This document shows, in pieces, positions 40,152 to 49,827 of a DNA stretch of 64,000 nucleotides. Source of the DNA: Sinorhizobium sp. RAC02. Lineage in GTDB: Bacteria; Pseudomonadota; Alphaproteobacteria; Rhizobiales; Rhizobiaceae. The translations under genes and the position numbers were made by a program. Every line of letters begins with the position of its first letter. Position 1 is the stretch's first letter. The notes under the pieces are model-generated. The model was given only the letters and a program-made list of their open reading frames with translations. It had not been told where the DNA came from and searched no databases. Where the stretch lies: assembly GCF_001713395.1 (NCBI RefSeq), contig NZ_CP016450.1:3626501-3690500 (forward strand). Direction: 5' to 3'.

Positions 40152-40187
40152 CGGAGGAGAGGGAGCGACCTAAGCCGGGGCGTTTGC

Positions 40188-40628
40188 TTAAGTCAGCGCG
40201 TTCTTCGTCGTCTTCAGCAAGATATTCGTCTCGGTGACGGTGATGCCGTCGATGAGGCGGATGCGGTGTAGCGTCTCGTCGAAGGTTCCGAGGTCGCGGT
40301 CTTCCAGTTCGGCGATGAAATCCCAGCGGCCGTTGGTGGAGTGAAGGGCGCGCACCTGCGGCAGGCCGCGAAGCTGCACAGCCACCCGGTCGGCCATCTT
40401 GCCGTGTACCTCGATCATCACAATGGCGCGCACGCCACTGCCCGTCAGTTCCGAACCTGTCTTGATGGTGAAGGCGGCGATGGTGCCGGAGGTGACCAGC
40501 CGGTCGATCCGCGCCGCCACCGTCGCGCGCGAGGCGCCCGTCAGCGCGGCAAGGGAGGAGACAGGGGTGCGGGCATTGTGGCGCAGCGCGCCGATCAATG
40601 CGTGGTCTAGGTCGTCGAGACTTACCAT
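40188..40628 (-). CDS. Lrp/AsnC-family regulator of arginine catabolism
   Basis: A 146-residue regulator starting MVSLDDLDHALIGALRHNAR at 40628, behind GGGGGAC. The N-terminal helix-turn-helix (about 1-55; VSSLAALTGASRATVAARIDRL) and C-terminal RAM ligand domain (about 65-140) are clear. It is divergent from the arginase gene with a 134-base gap, the usual arrangement for an arginine-responsive activator of rocF-rocD. Ligand identity is inferred from context. Confidence 0.9.
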   Translation of the reverse strand: MVSLDDLDHALIGALRHNARTPVSSLAALTGASRATVAARIDRLVTSGTIAAFTIKTGSELTGSGVRAIVMIEVHGKMADRVAVQLRGLPQVRALHSTNGRWDFIAELEDRDLGTFDETLHRIRLIDGITVTETNILLKTTKNALT

Positions 40629-40762
40629 TGTGTCCCCCAGTGCTTTGCAAATTGCTGAATTCGACCGTCTATCTGTCAGTTTTTCATCTTTTTGCCAACA
40701 AGGAGACCGGCAATAATCGGTCAAAACCGGAAAACCGGCACGCACGCATCTGCGGGGAAACC

Positions 40763-41698
40763 ATGGCTGAAAATAACAAGCATATCGCGCTGATCGGCGC
40801 ACCTCTGGAAGAAGGCTCCGGCCGCCGCGGCGCGGCGATGGGGCCGACGGCGCTACGTATCGCCGGTCTCGATTCAACCCTGATCGAGCTTGGGCACACG
40901 GTGACGGACGAAGGCGATCTGCGTCCGGTACCGGCGCGTGACCTTGCCAACCATCCCAAGGCGAACAATCTACAGATCGTCGCCGCCTTCACGCGCGCGC
41001 TCGACGCGGCCGTCTATGATGCGGCCCGTGGCGGCAAGTTCCCGTTGATACTTGGCGGCGACCATGCGCTTTCGATGGGGTCCGTCTCCGGCATGGCGCG
41101 GCATGCGGCCGATCAGGGTCGTCCGCTCTTCGTTCTCTGGCTCGATGCGCATGCGGATTTCAATTCGCCGGCGACCTCGCCCTCCGGCAACATGCATGGC
41201 ATGCCGGTCGCCTTCTTCTGCGGCCAGGCCGAATTCGCGCCGATCCTCGAAGCCGGTCGCCCGATGGTCGATCCGAAGAACGTTTTCCAGGTCGGCATCC
41301 GTTCCGTCGATGCGCGGGAGCGCGAAGAGATCGCCGAGCACGGCGTCAATGTCTATGACATGCGCTCGATCGACGAGACCGGCATGGCGCATATCATGCA
41401 CGACATCATCGCGCGCATCAAAGCGGCGAACGGCCTCTTGCATGTCAGCCTCGACGTCGATTTCCTCGATCCGGAACTGGCGCCCGGCGTCGGCACGACC
41501 GTTCCGGGCGGCGCGACGTTCCGCGAGGCTCATCTCATCATGGAGATGCTCTGCGACAGCGGCCTCGTCTCCTCACTCGACGTGGTCGAGCTGAACCCTT
41601 TCCTCGACGACCGCGGCAAGAGCGCCCGCATTCTCGTCGAACTGACCGCAAGCCTTTTCGGGCGCCGCATTCTCGACCGGCCGACCCGCAGCGCCTGA
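40763..41698 (+). CDS. rocF: Arginase
   Basis: Hydrolyses L-arginine to ornithine and urea with a binuclear Mn2+ centre. The 311-residue product starts MAENNKHIALIGAPLEEGSG. Metal-ligand motifs are GGDHALSMG, WLDAHADFNSP and LDVDFLDPELAPG. It is followed 15 bases later by ornithine aminotransferase, so arginine is taken to ornithine and then glutamate semialdehyde. Expression is probably controlled by the divergent Lrp-type regulator. Confidence 0.97.
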   Translation: MAENNKHIALIGAPLEEGSGRRGAAMGPTALRIAGLDSTLIELGHTVTDEGDLRPVPARDLANHPKANNLQIVAAFTRALDAAVYDAARGGKFPLILGGDHALSMGSVSGMARHAADQGRPLFVLWLDAHADFNSPATSPSGNMHGMPVAFFCGQAEFAPILEAGRPMVDPKNVFQVGIRSVDAREREEIAEHGVNVYDMRSIDETGMAHIMHDIIARIKAANGLLHVSLDVDFLDPELAPGVGTTVPGGATFREAHLIMEMLCDSGLVSSLDVVELNPFLDDRGKSARILVELTASLFGRRILDRPTRSA

Positions 41699-41713
41699 AC
41701 CCTGGAGGATTTT

Positions 41714-42919
41714 ATGACGCCGTCGACTGCAAGCCTGATCGAAACCGAGTACCGTCTCGGTGCCCATAACTACAAGCCGCTCGATGTGGTGCTGGCGCGC
41801 GGCGAGGGCGTCCATGTCTGGGATATCGATGGCAACCGCTATCTGGACTGCCTTTCGGCCTATTCGGCGGTGAACCAGGGGCATTGCCACCCGAAGATTC
41901 TTGCAGCGATGGTCGAGCAGGCTCAAAAGCTGACGCTCACCTCGCGGGCCTTCCGCAACGACCAGCTCGCACATTTCTACGAAGAGATCGCCGCACTCAC
42001 CGGTTCGCACAAGGTGCTGCCGATGAATTCCGGCGCCGAGGCGGTCGAGACCGCGGTCAAGGCGGTGCGTAAGTGGGGTTACGAGGTGAAGGGCGTGCCG
42101 GAGGGCCAGGCCGAGATCATCGTCTGCGACAACAATTTCCATGGTCGCACCATGGGCATCGTCGGTTTCTCGACGGATCCGGATGCGCGCACCGGCTTCG
42201 GTCCCTTCGCGCCGGGCTTCCGCCACGTGCCGTTCGGTGATCTCGAGGCTTTCCGCGATGCGATCAACGAAAATACGGTTGCCTTCCTCATTGAGCCGAT
42301 CCAGGGCGAGGCGGGTGTGCTGATCCCGCCGGCCGGCTATTTTTCGTCCGTGCGTCAACTTTGCACCCAACATGGCATCACGCTGATCCTCGACGAGATC
42401 CAGACCGGCCTTGGCCGCACGGGGAAACTGCTCGCCGAAGAGCATGAGGGTATCGAGGCGGATATGACGCTGGTCGGCAAGGCGCTGTCTGGCGGCTTCT
42501 ATCCGGTCTCGGCGGTGCTTTCGAACAGCGAAGTGCTGGGTGTGCTGAAGCCGGGTCAGCACGGCTCGACCTTCGGCGGCAACCCGCTCGCCTGCGCCAT
42601 TGCCCGTGCGGCGCTGAAGGTGCTGGTCGAGGAAGACATGATCGGCAACTCGGAGCGCATGGGCGATCGTTTCCAGGGCGGCCTCAAGGGCATCCGCTCC
42701 AACCTCATCAAGGGCGTGCGCGGCCGCGGCCTGATGTTGGCCGTGGAACTCGACCCGGCTGCTGGCGGTGCGCGGAAATATTGTGAGGCGCTGAAGGAGC
42801 GTGGCATCCTTGCCAAGGACACCCATGGCGATACGATCCGCATCGCGCCGCCGCTCGTCATCACCGGCGACCAGGTGGACTGGGCGCTCGAACAGTTCGA
42901 GGCCGTGCTGCGGACCTGA
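41714..42919 (+). CDS. rocD: Ornithine aminotransferase
   Basis: PLP enzyme that transfers the delta-amino group of ornithine to 2-oxoglutarate, giving glutamate-5-semialdehyde. The 401-residue protein starts [23 protein letters not shown] and shows [20 protein letters not shown], the Asp in [14 protein letters not shown] and the PLP Lys in [14 protein letters not shown]. The length and start match the family. It is the second gene of the arginine-degrading pair. Confidence 0.96.
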   Translation: MTPSTASLIETEYRLGAHNYKPLDVVLARGEGVHVWDIDGNRYLDCLSAYSAVNQGHCHPKILAAMVEQAQKLTLTSRAFRNDQLAHFYEEIAALTGSHKVLPMNSGAEAVETAVKAVRKWGYEVKGVPEGQAEIIVCDNNFHGRTMGIVGFSTDPDARTGFGPFAPGFRHVPFGDLEAFRDAINENTVAFLIEPIQGEAGVLIPPAGYFSSVRQLCTQHGITLILDEIQTGLGRTGKLLAEEHEGIEADMTLVGKALSGGFYPVSAVLSNSEVLGVLKPGQHGSTFGGNPLACAIARAALKVLVEEDMIGNSERMGDRFQGGLKGIRSNLIKGVRGRGLMLAVELDPAAGGARKYCEALKERGILAKDTHGDTIRIAPPLVITGDQVDWALEQFEAVLRT

Positions 42920-42945
42920 TGTTTGCAGAGGTTGGAAAAACCGGG

Positions 42946-42974
42946 GGCTCCGCGGCATTGCGGGGCCTTCTTTC
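42946..42974 (+). terminator. Terminator after rocD
   Basis: GGCTCCGC pairs with GCGGGGCC (one G-U pair) around a six-base loop, followed by TTCTTTC. It is placed 27 bases after the rocD stop. Confidence 0.7.
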
Positions 42975-43069
42975 GTTCGGGGCGTAACAATCGTTCGGGC
43001 GTTTGAAAGATTTTAACCAGGGCGTGCATAGGATTGGAGCAAGACGCAGACCAACCTGGAAAGATCCCG

Positions 43070-43546
43070 ATGACCTCCATCAATACGGCCAGCTTTGCCG
43101 GCGACACCCTCGAAATCATCGCATTCCGCCTGCATGATCAGGAATTCTGCGTGAAGACGACGACGATCCGCGAAATCCGCGGCTGGGCGCCGTCCACGCC
43201 GATCCCGCATTCGCCGCCGGACGTCATCGGCGTGATGAACCTGCGCGGCACGGTGATCCCGATTATCGACCTTGCCCACAAGCTCGGCATGAAGAGCACG
43301 GAAGCCAACGAGCGCAGCGCCATCGTGGTGGCCGAAGTGCACAGCATGGTCGTCGGCCTCGTCGTCGACCGGGTCTCCGACATCCTGACCATCCGCAGCG
43401 AGCAGCTCCAGCCGGTGCCGGAGGTAACGACCTCCTTCGACAAGGCCTATGCCGAAGGCATTATTGCCCATGAGAACGGCATGATCTGCTTCCTCAATCT
43501 TTCGCGCATGTTCAAGGAACGCGACATGGAAGACATGGCGGCCTGA
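43070..43546 (+). CDS. cheW: Chemotaxis coupling protein CheW
   Basis: A 158-residue CheW-like adaptor that links chemoreceptors to the CheA kinase. It starts MTSINTASFAGDTLEII at 43070. The CheW fold is recognised from EFCVKTTTIREIRGW, PPDVIGVMNLRGTVIPIIDL and GLVVDRVSDILTI. It stands apart from the main che operon and is followed by its own terminator and then by a soluble chemoreceptor, suggesting the two act together. Confidence 0.93.
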   Translation: MTSINTASFAGDTLEIIAFRLHDQEFCVKTTTIREIRGWAPSTPIPHSPPDVIGVMNLRGTVIPIIDLAHKLGMKSTEANERSAIVVAEVHSMVVGLVVDRVSDILTIRSEQLQPVPEVTTSFDKAYAEGIIAHENGMICFLNLSRMFKERDMEDMAA

Positions 43547-43576
43547 TCGCCCTACGCAATCATCCGTTTCGCTTGA

Positions 43577-43613
43577 GAAAAAACCGCCGTGCCTGTGCAC
43601 GGCGGTTTTTTTC
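43577..43613 (+). terminator. Terminator after cheW
   Basis: A strong stem CCGCCGTGC/GCACGGCGG with a four-base loop CTGT, flanked by A and T runs (six A before, seven or more T after). It works well in the plus direction and could also act on the other strand. Confidence 0.93.
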
Positions 43614-43852
43614 TGTCCGAAGCGAGTGCAACTTTTTAGTGAATTAGCGTACCGGAAAAGAACCGTCTCCCTGACGTTACGTTAGCGTTATTATCCAGCG
43701 TACTCTGTAAGTTATTGTTATGTAATAGATCTAAAACTCGCCATCTGGCTTTCATCAATTGTTAAGGCTGCCACTCCATCTTGGATTGTAGACACGCATT
43801 TCGGCGGCCGGCAAAAAACCTCCCGCATGGATTGAATCTCTGAGAGTCAAGA

Positions 43853-43914
43853 CACGGTCCTCGCCACGGACCGTGCCCCAACGCATCAACCGACGATCGC
43901 CACGCGGTCCGTGG
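43853..43914 (+). promoter_or_regulatory. Chemoreceptor leader with two mutually exclusive hairpins
   Basis: Segment A (CACGGTCC, 43853-43860) pairs with the 3' part of segment B (GGACCGTG, 43868-43875). The 5' part of B (CCACGGACC, 43864-43872) pairs instead with segment C (GGTCCGTGG, 43906-43914). Both pairings are perfect, so B can join only one partner at a time. The rest of the gap from 43614 to 43852 is AT-rich and should contain the promoter; I could not fix a start site. The structure ends about 22 bases before the receptor ATG. Confidence 0.5.
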
Positions 43915-43936
43915 CTGTCACACAAGGGGACAGGTC

Positions 43937-45703
43937 ATGCTTTCAATCGCGAAATCCATGGATGCGGGCCACATCATCGACGCGCTGTCGCGCTCGCAGG
44001 CCGTGATCCAGTTCGATCTTACCGGCAACATCCTCACTGCCAATGAAAACTTCTGCCGGGCACTCGGCTACGACCTGAAGGACATTGTCGGCAAACATCA
44101 TCGCATCTTCTGCGAAGCGGGCTACGCGGCGAGCGAGGAATACCGGCAGTTCTGGGCGCGCCTCGGGCGCGGTGAATACGACGCCTCCAGCTACAAGCGC
44201 CTGCGCAAGGATGGCGGAGAAATCTGGATCCAGGCGTCGTACAATCCGATCTTTCGTCGCGGCAAGGCCTACAAGGTCGTCAAGTTCGCCACCGACATCA
44301 CCGAAGCGAAGATGCAGGCGGCGGAGGATGCCAGCAAGCTCGATGCGATCTCCCGTTCGCAGGCCGTGATCGAGTTCACGCCGACCGGCGAAATCCTGAA
44401 CGCCAACGAGAATTTCTGTGCCGGGCTCGGTTATGATCTCTCGGAAATTCGCGGCAAGCACCACCGTATGTTCTGCGATCCCGCCTATGTGCAGACACAG
44501 GCCTATTCGGACTTCTGGAAGAACCTCGCCGCCGGGCAATTCATCTCCAATGAATTCGTGCGCTACGGCAAGGGTGGACGGGAAATCTGGATCCAGGCCG
44601 CCTATAACCCGATCCGTGACCTGAATGGCCGGGTCTACAAGGTGGTCAAGTTCGCGACGGATGTCACCGAGCGCATGTCGGCGATCAATGCGCTTGGCGG
44701 CGCGCTGAAGGCGCTGTCGGAAGGCGACCTCACGCAAAACCTTGCCACGCCCTTCGTGCCCTCGATGGAAGCCGTGCGCCGGGACTTCAACGAAGCGGTC
44801 GCCGGCCTGCACGAGACCATGCGGACAGTCGAAACCAACGCCAATGCCATCGCGTCCGGCGCGCAGGAAATCCGCTCGGCGGCGGACGACCTTGCCAAGC
44901 GCACCGAACAGCAGGCCGCCTCCGTGGAAGAGACTGCAGCGGCGCTCGACCAGATCACCACGACGGTTGCCGATTCGAGCCGGCGGGCCGACGAGGCCGG
45001 TTCGCTGGTCACCAAGACCCGGGTGGGTGCGGAGAAATCCGGTGAGGTCGTCAAGAAGGCGATCGGCGCGATGGGGCAGATCGAACAGTCCTCGCGCGAA
45101 ATCTCCAACATCATCGGCGTCATCGACGACATCGCCTTCCAAACCAACCTTCTGGCGCTGAATGCCGGCGTGGAAGCGGCCCGGGCGGGCGAGGCCGGCA
45201 AGGGCTTTGCCGTCGTGGCGCAGGAGGTGCGGGAGCTTGCACAGCGTTCCGCAAGTGCTGCGAAGGACATCAAGGCGCTCATCACCACCTCCGGCGAGCA
45301 AGTGAAGAGCGGTGTCGCCCTGGTCGACGAGACGGGGCGGGCCCTGCAGGAAATCCTGACGCAGGTCCATGACGTGCATACCAATGTGGCGGCGATCGTC
45401 GTGGCCTCGCGCGAGCAATCCACCGGGCTTCGCGAGATCAACCAGTCGGTCAACTCGATGGACCAGGCGACGCAACAGAATGCGGCGATGGTTGAGGAAA
45501 GCACGGCGGCAAGCCACGCCATGGCCCGCGAGGCGGATGCACTGCATGGGCTCATTCGCCGGTTCAAACTTGCCGGCAATGCGCAGCCGACGCATCGAGC
45601 CTCAGCGCCGGCACACGTAACACAGCTTCATGCCGTAGCGCGCACCCTGCGGGCGCCGCGTGGCTCCACGGCGTCGGCAGCGGAGAACTGGGAAGAGTTC
45701 TGA
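43937..45703 (+). CDS. Soluble methyl-accepting chemotaxis protein with two PAS domains
   Basis: A 588-residue chemoreceptor with no membrane segment. Two closely similar PAS domains (about 12-122 and 134-244; each with the HHR.FC and EIWIQA segments) are followed by a short HAMP-like link (about 250-290) and the methyl-accepting coiled coil, whose conserved hairpin tip is [19 protein letters not shown]. The last five residues, NWEEF, match the CheR/CheB-tethering pentapeptide. It probably senses redox or an internal signal through flavin or haem in PAS, but the ligand cannot be read. A purine-rich AGGGGACAGG precedes the ATG. Confidence 0.93.
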   Translation: MLSIAKSMDAGHIIDALSRSQAVIQFDLTGNILTANENFCRALGYDLKDIVGKHHRIFCEAGYAASEEYRQFWARLGRGEYDASSYKRLRKDGGEIWIQASYNPIFRRGKAYKVVKFATDITEAKMQAAEDASKLDAISRSQAVIEFTPTGEILNANENFCAGLGYDLSEIRGKHHRMFCDPAYVQTQAYSDFWKNLAAGQFISNEFVRYGKGGREIWIQAAYNPIRDLNGRVYKVVKFATDVTERMSAINALGGALKALSEGDLTQNLATPFVPSMEAVRRDFNEAVAGLHETMRTVETNANAIASGAQEIRSAADDLAKRTEQQAASVEETAAALDQITTTVADSSRRADEAGSLVTKTRVGAEKSGEVVKKAIGAMGQIEQSSREISNIIGVIDDIAFQTNLLALNAGVEAARAGEAGKGFAVVAQEVRELAQRSASAAKDIKALITTSGEQVKSGVALVDETGRALQEILTQVHDVHTNVAAIVVASREQSTGLREINQSVNSMDQATQQNAAMVEESTAASHAMAREADALHGLIRRFKLAGNAQPTHRASAPAHVTQLHAVARTLRAPRGSTASAAENWEEF

Positions 45704-45720
45704 GCGCGAACCGCGGCATG

Positions 45721-45750
45721 AAAAAACGGCCGGCAGCAATGCCGGCCGTT
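45721..45750 (-). terminator. Terminator of the formate dehydrogenase operon
   Basis: Eight-base perfect stem CGGCCGGC/GCCGGCCG with a six-base loop; on the minus strand it runs into six T. It lies 20 bases beyond the fdsD stop and between it and the converging chemoreceptor gene. Confidence 0.92.
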
Positions 45751-45769
45751 GGTGTTTCAGGGCAGGGCC

Positions 45770-46039
45770 TCAGTGTGCAGCGGGCGCGCTGTTGGCCAAA
45801 GCGGGCGGCACTTCCGCAGGCGCTGGACGCCGGATCAGCGGCACGGCCTGCAGGACGAGACTATCGAGGCCTTCGCCACCGTGGTTATCGACGATATCGA
45901 AAAGCTGTCGGCGCATACGGGGTTCCCAGAACTTGTTGATGTGGGTGGCCACACCGTTCGGCCCCTCGCTGGCGGGTTGCGAGTGGAAGAAGGTGGCGAT
46001 CTGGTTCGCCATCCTGACGAGTTTGTTGCCTTCCGACAT
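45770..46039 (-). CDS. fdsD: Formate dehydrogenase delta subunit FdsD
   Basis: An 89-residue small subunit starting MSEGNKLVRMANQIATFF, recognised by HSQPASEG and the following HINKFWEPRMRRQL, typical of FdsD. Its exact role in the soluble NAD-linked formate dehydrogenase is not fully known; it is thought to help in maturation or stability. It is the last gene of the operon, nine bases after fdhD. Confidence 0.92.
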   Translation of the reverse strand: MSEGNKLVRMANQIATFFHSQPASEGPNGVATHINKFWEPRMRRQLFDIVDNHGGEGLDSLVLQAVPLIRRPAPAEVPPALANSAPAAH

Positions 46040-46048
46040 GCTGATCTC

Positions 46049-46882
46049 CTAAGCGTTGCCCATGCGCCGCCCGGCGCCGGACACGATGCGTTCCGCACCG
46101 GTGAAAATCTCGAATTCCTCGCCGCGCACCAGCGCGATCAACGTCATGCCCGCCTCTTCCGCGGTGCGGATGGCGAGCGCCGTCGGTGCGGAAATGGCGA
46201 TGATGAAGGGGCTGCCGATGATCGCCGTCTTCTGCACCATCTCGACGGACACACGGCTCGTCACGACGACAGCACCCGTGCTGCCGGCATGGCCGGCGCG
46301 TCGCGCGGCACCGACGAGCTTGTCGAGCGCATTGTGCCGCCCAACATCCTCGCGTACCGCAATCAGTCCAGTGCCCGGCACGTAGAAGCCGGCGCCATGC
46401 ACGGCGCGCGTCACCATGTGCAGCGGCTGCTGGCCATTCAGCAGGCGCACGGCCTCGGCCACTTCATCCTCACTGAGCGTAAGTTCTGACGCACGCACGG
46501 ATGGCGTCACGCGAACTGCCTGTTCGATCGATTCGATGCCGCACAGGCCGCAGCCGACAGGGCCGGCCATGTGGCGGCGGCGGGCCGTCAATGCATCGTT
46601 CTGCACATCGGCAAGACGGATCTGCACGTCGATGCCCTTGTCTTCCGCCAGCACTTCGATGGTTTCGATCTCACCGGGATCGCTGATGATGCCTTCCGTC
46701 AGGCTGAAGCCGACGGCGAAATCCTCGAGATCGGCGGGCGTCGCCATCATCACGGCATGGGTCGAGCCGAGATAGGAGAAGGCGACCGGGGTTTCCTCCG
46801 GCACAAAACGCTCTCCCTCGACAAGTCGCCCGTTGCGGCGGGCGATCTCGGAAACCTTGGTCGTGGTGGAAAATTCCGGCAC
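46049..46882 (-). CDS. fdhD: Formate dehydrogenase accessory sulfurtransferase FdhD
   Basis: A 277-residue protein needed to sulfurate the molybdenum cofactor before insertion into formate dehydrogenase. The family's Cys pair is in GCGLCGIESI. The cofactor-binding segments EDVGRHNALDKLVG and SRVSVEMVQKTAIIGSP are clear. It sits between fdsA and fdsD (often called fdsC in this operon type), with eight bases after fdsA. Confidence 0.95.
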   Translation of the reverse strand: MPEFSTTTKVSEIARRNGRLVEGERFVPEETPVAFSYLGSTHAVMMATPADLEDFAVGFSLTEGIISDPGEIETIEVLAEDKGIDVQIRLADVQNDALTARRRHMAGPVGCGLCGIESIEQAVRVTPSVRASELTLSEDEVAEAVRLLNGQQPLHMVTRAVHGAGFYVPGTGLIAVREDVGRHNALDKLVGAARRAGHAGSTGAVVVTSRVSVEMVQKTAIIGSPFIIAISAPTALAIRTAEEAGMTLIALVRGEEFEIFTGAERIVSGAGRRMGNA

Positions 46883-46890
46883 GCGCGTTC

Positions 46891-49770
46891 CTATTCTGCC
46901 GCCTCCAGCTTGCCGGCGATCCGGCGCGATCGGCGTGCCAGCTCGTCATATTCGATCTGCCAGTCGGACGGGCCGTTCGACGGCGAGATCTGCACGGCCG
47001 TCACCTTATACTCCGGACAGTTCGTCGCCCAGTCGGAGAAATCGGTGGTGATGACGTTTGCCTGCGTCGTCGGATGATGGAAGGTCGTGTAGACGACGCC
47101 GGTCGCGACGCGGTCGGTGACCAATGCGCGCAGCGTCGTCTCGCCGGCGCGGCTGGCAAGCCGCACCCAGTCGCCATCGCGGATGCCGCGGTTTTCGGCG
47201 TCATGCGGATGGATCTCCAGCCTGTCTTCCTCGTGCCAGACGACGTTTTCCGTACGGCGTGTCTGCGCGCCGACATTGTACTGGCTAAGCACGCGGCCGG
47301 TGGTGAGCAGCAGCGGGAAGCGCGGGCCGGTCTTCTCGTCGGTTGCGACATATTCCGTTCGTATGAATTTACCTTTGCCGCGCACAAAGCCGTTGATGTG
47401 CATGATCGGCGACCCTTGCGGGTTCTTCTCGTTGCACGGCCACTGCACGGAGCCCATCTTCTCCAGATAGTCGTAGGAGACGAGAGCAAAGCTCGGCGTC
47501 GTCGCGGCGATCTCGTCCATGATCTCGGACGGATGGGTATAATTCCAGTTGAGGCCCATTGCCTGGGCGAGGTTCTGCGTGACCTCCCAGTCGGCATAGC
47601 CGTTCTTCGGCGTCATCACACGGCGAACGCGGTTGATGCGGCGCTCGGCATTGGTGAAGGTGCCGTCCTTCTCCAGGAAGGTCGAGCCCGGCAGGAAGAC
47701 ATGGGCGTAGTTCGCCGTCTCGTTGAGGAAGAGGTCCTGCACGACGACGCATTCCATGGCGGCGAGGCCGGCGGAGACGTGCTTGGTGTCCGGATCGGAC
47801 TGGAGGATGTCCTCGCCCTGGATATAGAGGCCCTTGAACGTGCCCTCGACGGCGGCGTCCAGCATGTTGGGAATACGCAGGCCCGGTTCGTTGTTGAGCT
47901 TGACGCCCCAGAGTTTTTCGAAGATCTCGCGGGTCGCGTCATCGGAGATATGGCGGTAACCCGGCAGTTCGTGCGGGAAGGAGCCCATGTCGCACGAGCC
48001 CTGCACGTTGTTCTGACCGCGCAACGGGTTCACGCCCACGCCCTCGCGGCCGATATTGCCGGTCGCCATGGCGAGGTTGGCGATGGCGATGACCGTCGTC
48101 GAACCCTGGCTGTGCTCGGTGACGCCGAGGCCGTAATAGATCGAGCCGTTGCCGCCGGTGGCGAAAAGACGTGCAGCACCGCGCAGCGCTTCCGGCTCCA
48201 CGCCGGTGAACTGCTCGATCGCCTCGGGGCTGTGCCGTGGTTCGGCGACGAAGGCGGCCCAGTCTTCGAATTCCGACCAGTCGCAACGCTCGCGAATGAA
48301 GCGCTCGTCATAAAGGCCTTCCGTCACGATGACATGGGCAAGGGCAGTGACGATGGCAACGTTCGTACCGGGCTTCAATGGCAGGTGATAGGAGGCCTTG
48401 ATGTGCGGCGAGGAGACGAGCTCGGTGCGGCGCGGATCGATGACGATGAGCTTGGCACCCTGGCGCAAGCGCTTCTTGAGGCGCGAGGCGAAGACCGGGT
48501 GGCCGTCCGTCGGGTTGGCGCCGATGACGATGACGACATCCGTGTGCTCGACCGAATCGAAATTCTGCGTGCCGGCGGAGGTGCCGAAGGTCTGGCCGAG
48601 ACCATAACCGGTCGGCGAATGACAGACGCGGGCGCAGGTATCGACGTTGTTGTTGCCGAAGCCGGCGCGGATCAGCTTCTGGACGAGATAGGTCTCTTCG
48701 TTCGTACAGCGCGACGAGGTGATGCCACCGATCGAATCGCGGCCATACTGGTACTGGATGCGGCGGAATTCGGCGGCGACATGGGCATAGGCTTCGTCCC
48801 AGGTCACTTCGCGCCACGGATCCGAGATCTTTTCGCGGATCATCGGATTGAGGATGCGATCCTTGTGGGTCGAATAGCCATAGGCGAAGCGGCCCTTGAC
48901 GCAGGAATGGCCGCGATTGGCCTGGCCATCTTTCCACGGCACCATGCGGACCAGTTCTTCGCCGCGCATCTCGGCCTTGAAGGAGCAGCCGACGCCGCAA
49001 TAGGCGCAGGTGGTGACGACGGAATGTTCGGGCTGGCCGATCTCGATGACGGATTTTTCGGTGAGCGTCGCCGTTGGGCAGGCCTGCACGCAGGCGCCGC
49101 AGGACACACATTCCGATTCGACGAAATGTTCATGCATGCCTGGCGACACGCGGCTGCCGAAGCCGCGGCCCTCGATGGTCAGCGCGAAGGTGCCCTGCAC
49201 CTCTTCGCAGGCGCGCACGCAGCGCGAACAGACGATGCATTTCGACGGATCGTAGGTGAAATAGGGGTTCGATTCGTCCTTCGGCATCCACTTGGCGTTG
49301 ATCTCGCCGCTATTGCGGGCCTTGACGTGGTTGTCGCCCTCATAGCCATAGCGCACGTCGCGCAGGCCGACTGCGCCGGCCATGTCCTGCAATTCGCAGT
49401 CGCCGTTCGCAGCACAGGTGAGACAGTCCAGCGGGTGGTCGGAGATATAGAGCTCCATCACGCCCTTGCGGATATCTTTCAAGCGGCCCGTCTGGGTGTG
49501 GACGACGAGGCCGGGCGCCACGGGTGTCGTGCAGGAGGCAGGCGTGCCGTTGCGGCCTTCGATCTCGACGAGACAGAGACGGCAGGAGCCGAACGCATCC
49601 ACCATGTCGGTGGCGCAGAGTTTCGGCACCTTGATGCCAGCCTCCATCGAGGCGCGCATGATGGAGGTGCCTTCCGGAACGGTGATCTCGTTCCCGTCGA
49701 TGGTGAGCGTCACCATCTTTTCCGCGCGAGAGGCGGGCGTGCCGTAGTCGATTTCGGGGACGAGGGACAT
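46891..49770 (-). CDS. fdsA: NAD-dependent formate dehydrogenase, alpha (molybdenum) subunit
   Basis: The 959-residue catalytic subunit. Its order is: an N-terminal 2Fe-2S domain (about 20-100), a His/Cys cluster region, two 4Fe-4S clusters (CIVCSRCVRACEE and CVSCGACVQAC), another 4Fe-4S site (CAYCGVGCSFK) and the molybdopterin domain. The Mo-ligating Cys is in NNNVDTCARVCHSPTGYG and is followed by the catalytic His. It oxidises formate to CO2 and passes electrons to FdsB for NAD+ reduction. The gene is separated from fdsB by a DUF4287 gene. Confidence 0.96.
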   Translation of the reverse strand: MSLVPEIDYGTPASRAEKMVTLTIDGNEITVPEGTSIMRASMEAGIKVPKLCATDMVDAFGSCRLCLVEIEGRNGTPASCTTPVAPGLVVHTQTGRLKDIRKGVMELYISDHPLDCLTCAANGDCELQDMAGAVGLRDVRYGYEGDNHVKARNSGEINAKWMPKDESNPYFTYDPSKCIVCSRCVRACEEVQGTFALTIEGRGFGSRVSPGMHEHFVESECVSCGACVQACPTATLTEKSVIEIGQPEHSVVTTCAYCGVGCSFKAEMRGEELVRMVPWKDGQANRGHSCVKGRFAYGYSTHKDRILNPMIREKISDPWREVTWDEAYAHVAAEFRRIQYQYGRDSIGGITSSRCTNEETYLVQKLIRAGFGNNNVDTCARVCHSPTGYGLGQTFGTSAGTQNFDSVEHTDVVIVIGANPTDGHPVFASRLKKRLRQGAKLIVIDPRRTELVSSPHIKASYHLPLKPGTNVAIVTALAHVIVTEGLYDERFIRERCDWSEFEDWAAFVAEPRHSPEAIEQFTGVEPEALRGAARLFATGGNGSIYYGLGVTEHSQGSTTVIAIANLAMATGNIGREGVGVNPLRGQNNVQGSCDMGSFPHELPGYRHISDDATREIFEKLWGVKLNNEPGLRIPNMLDAAVEGTFKGLYIQGEDILQSDPDTKHVSAGLAAMECVVVQDLFLNETANYAHVFLPGSTFLEKDGTFTNAERRINRVRRVMTPKNGYADWEVTQNLAQAMGLNWNYTHPSEIMDEIAATTPSFALVSYDYLEKMGSVQWPCNEKNPQGSPIMHINGFVRGKGKFIRTEYVATDEKTGPRFPLLLTTGRVLSQYNVGAQTRRTENVVWHEEDRLEIHPHDAENRGIRDGDWVRLASRAGETTLRALVTDRVATGVVYTTFHHPTTQANVITTDFSDWATNCPEYKVTAVQISPSNGPSDWQIEYDELARRSRRIAGKLEAAE

Positions 49771-49827
49771 GGGAACCTCCAGTCAATTCTTGCGCCACGA
49801 AAGGGGTTCGGGCGACTTGGGTTGTTT

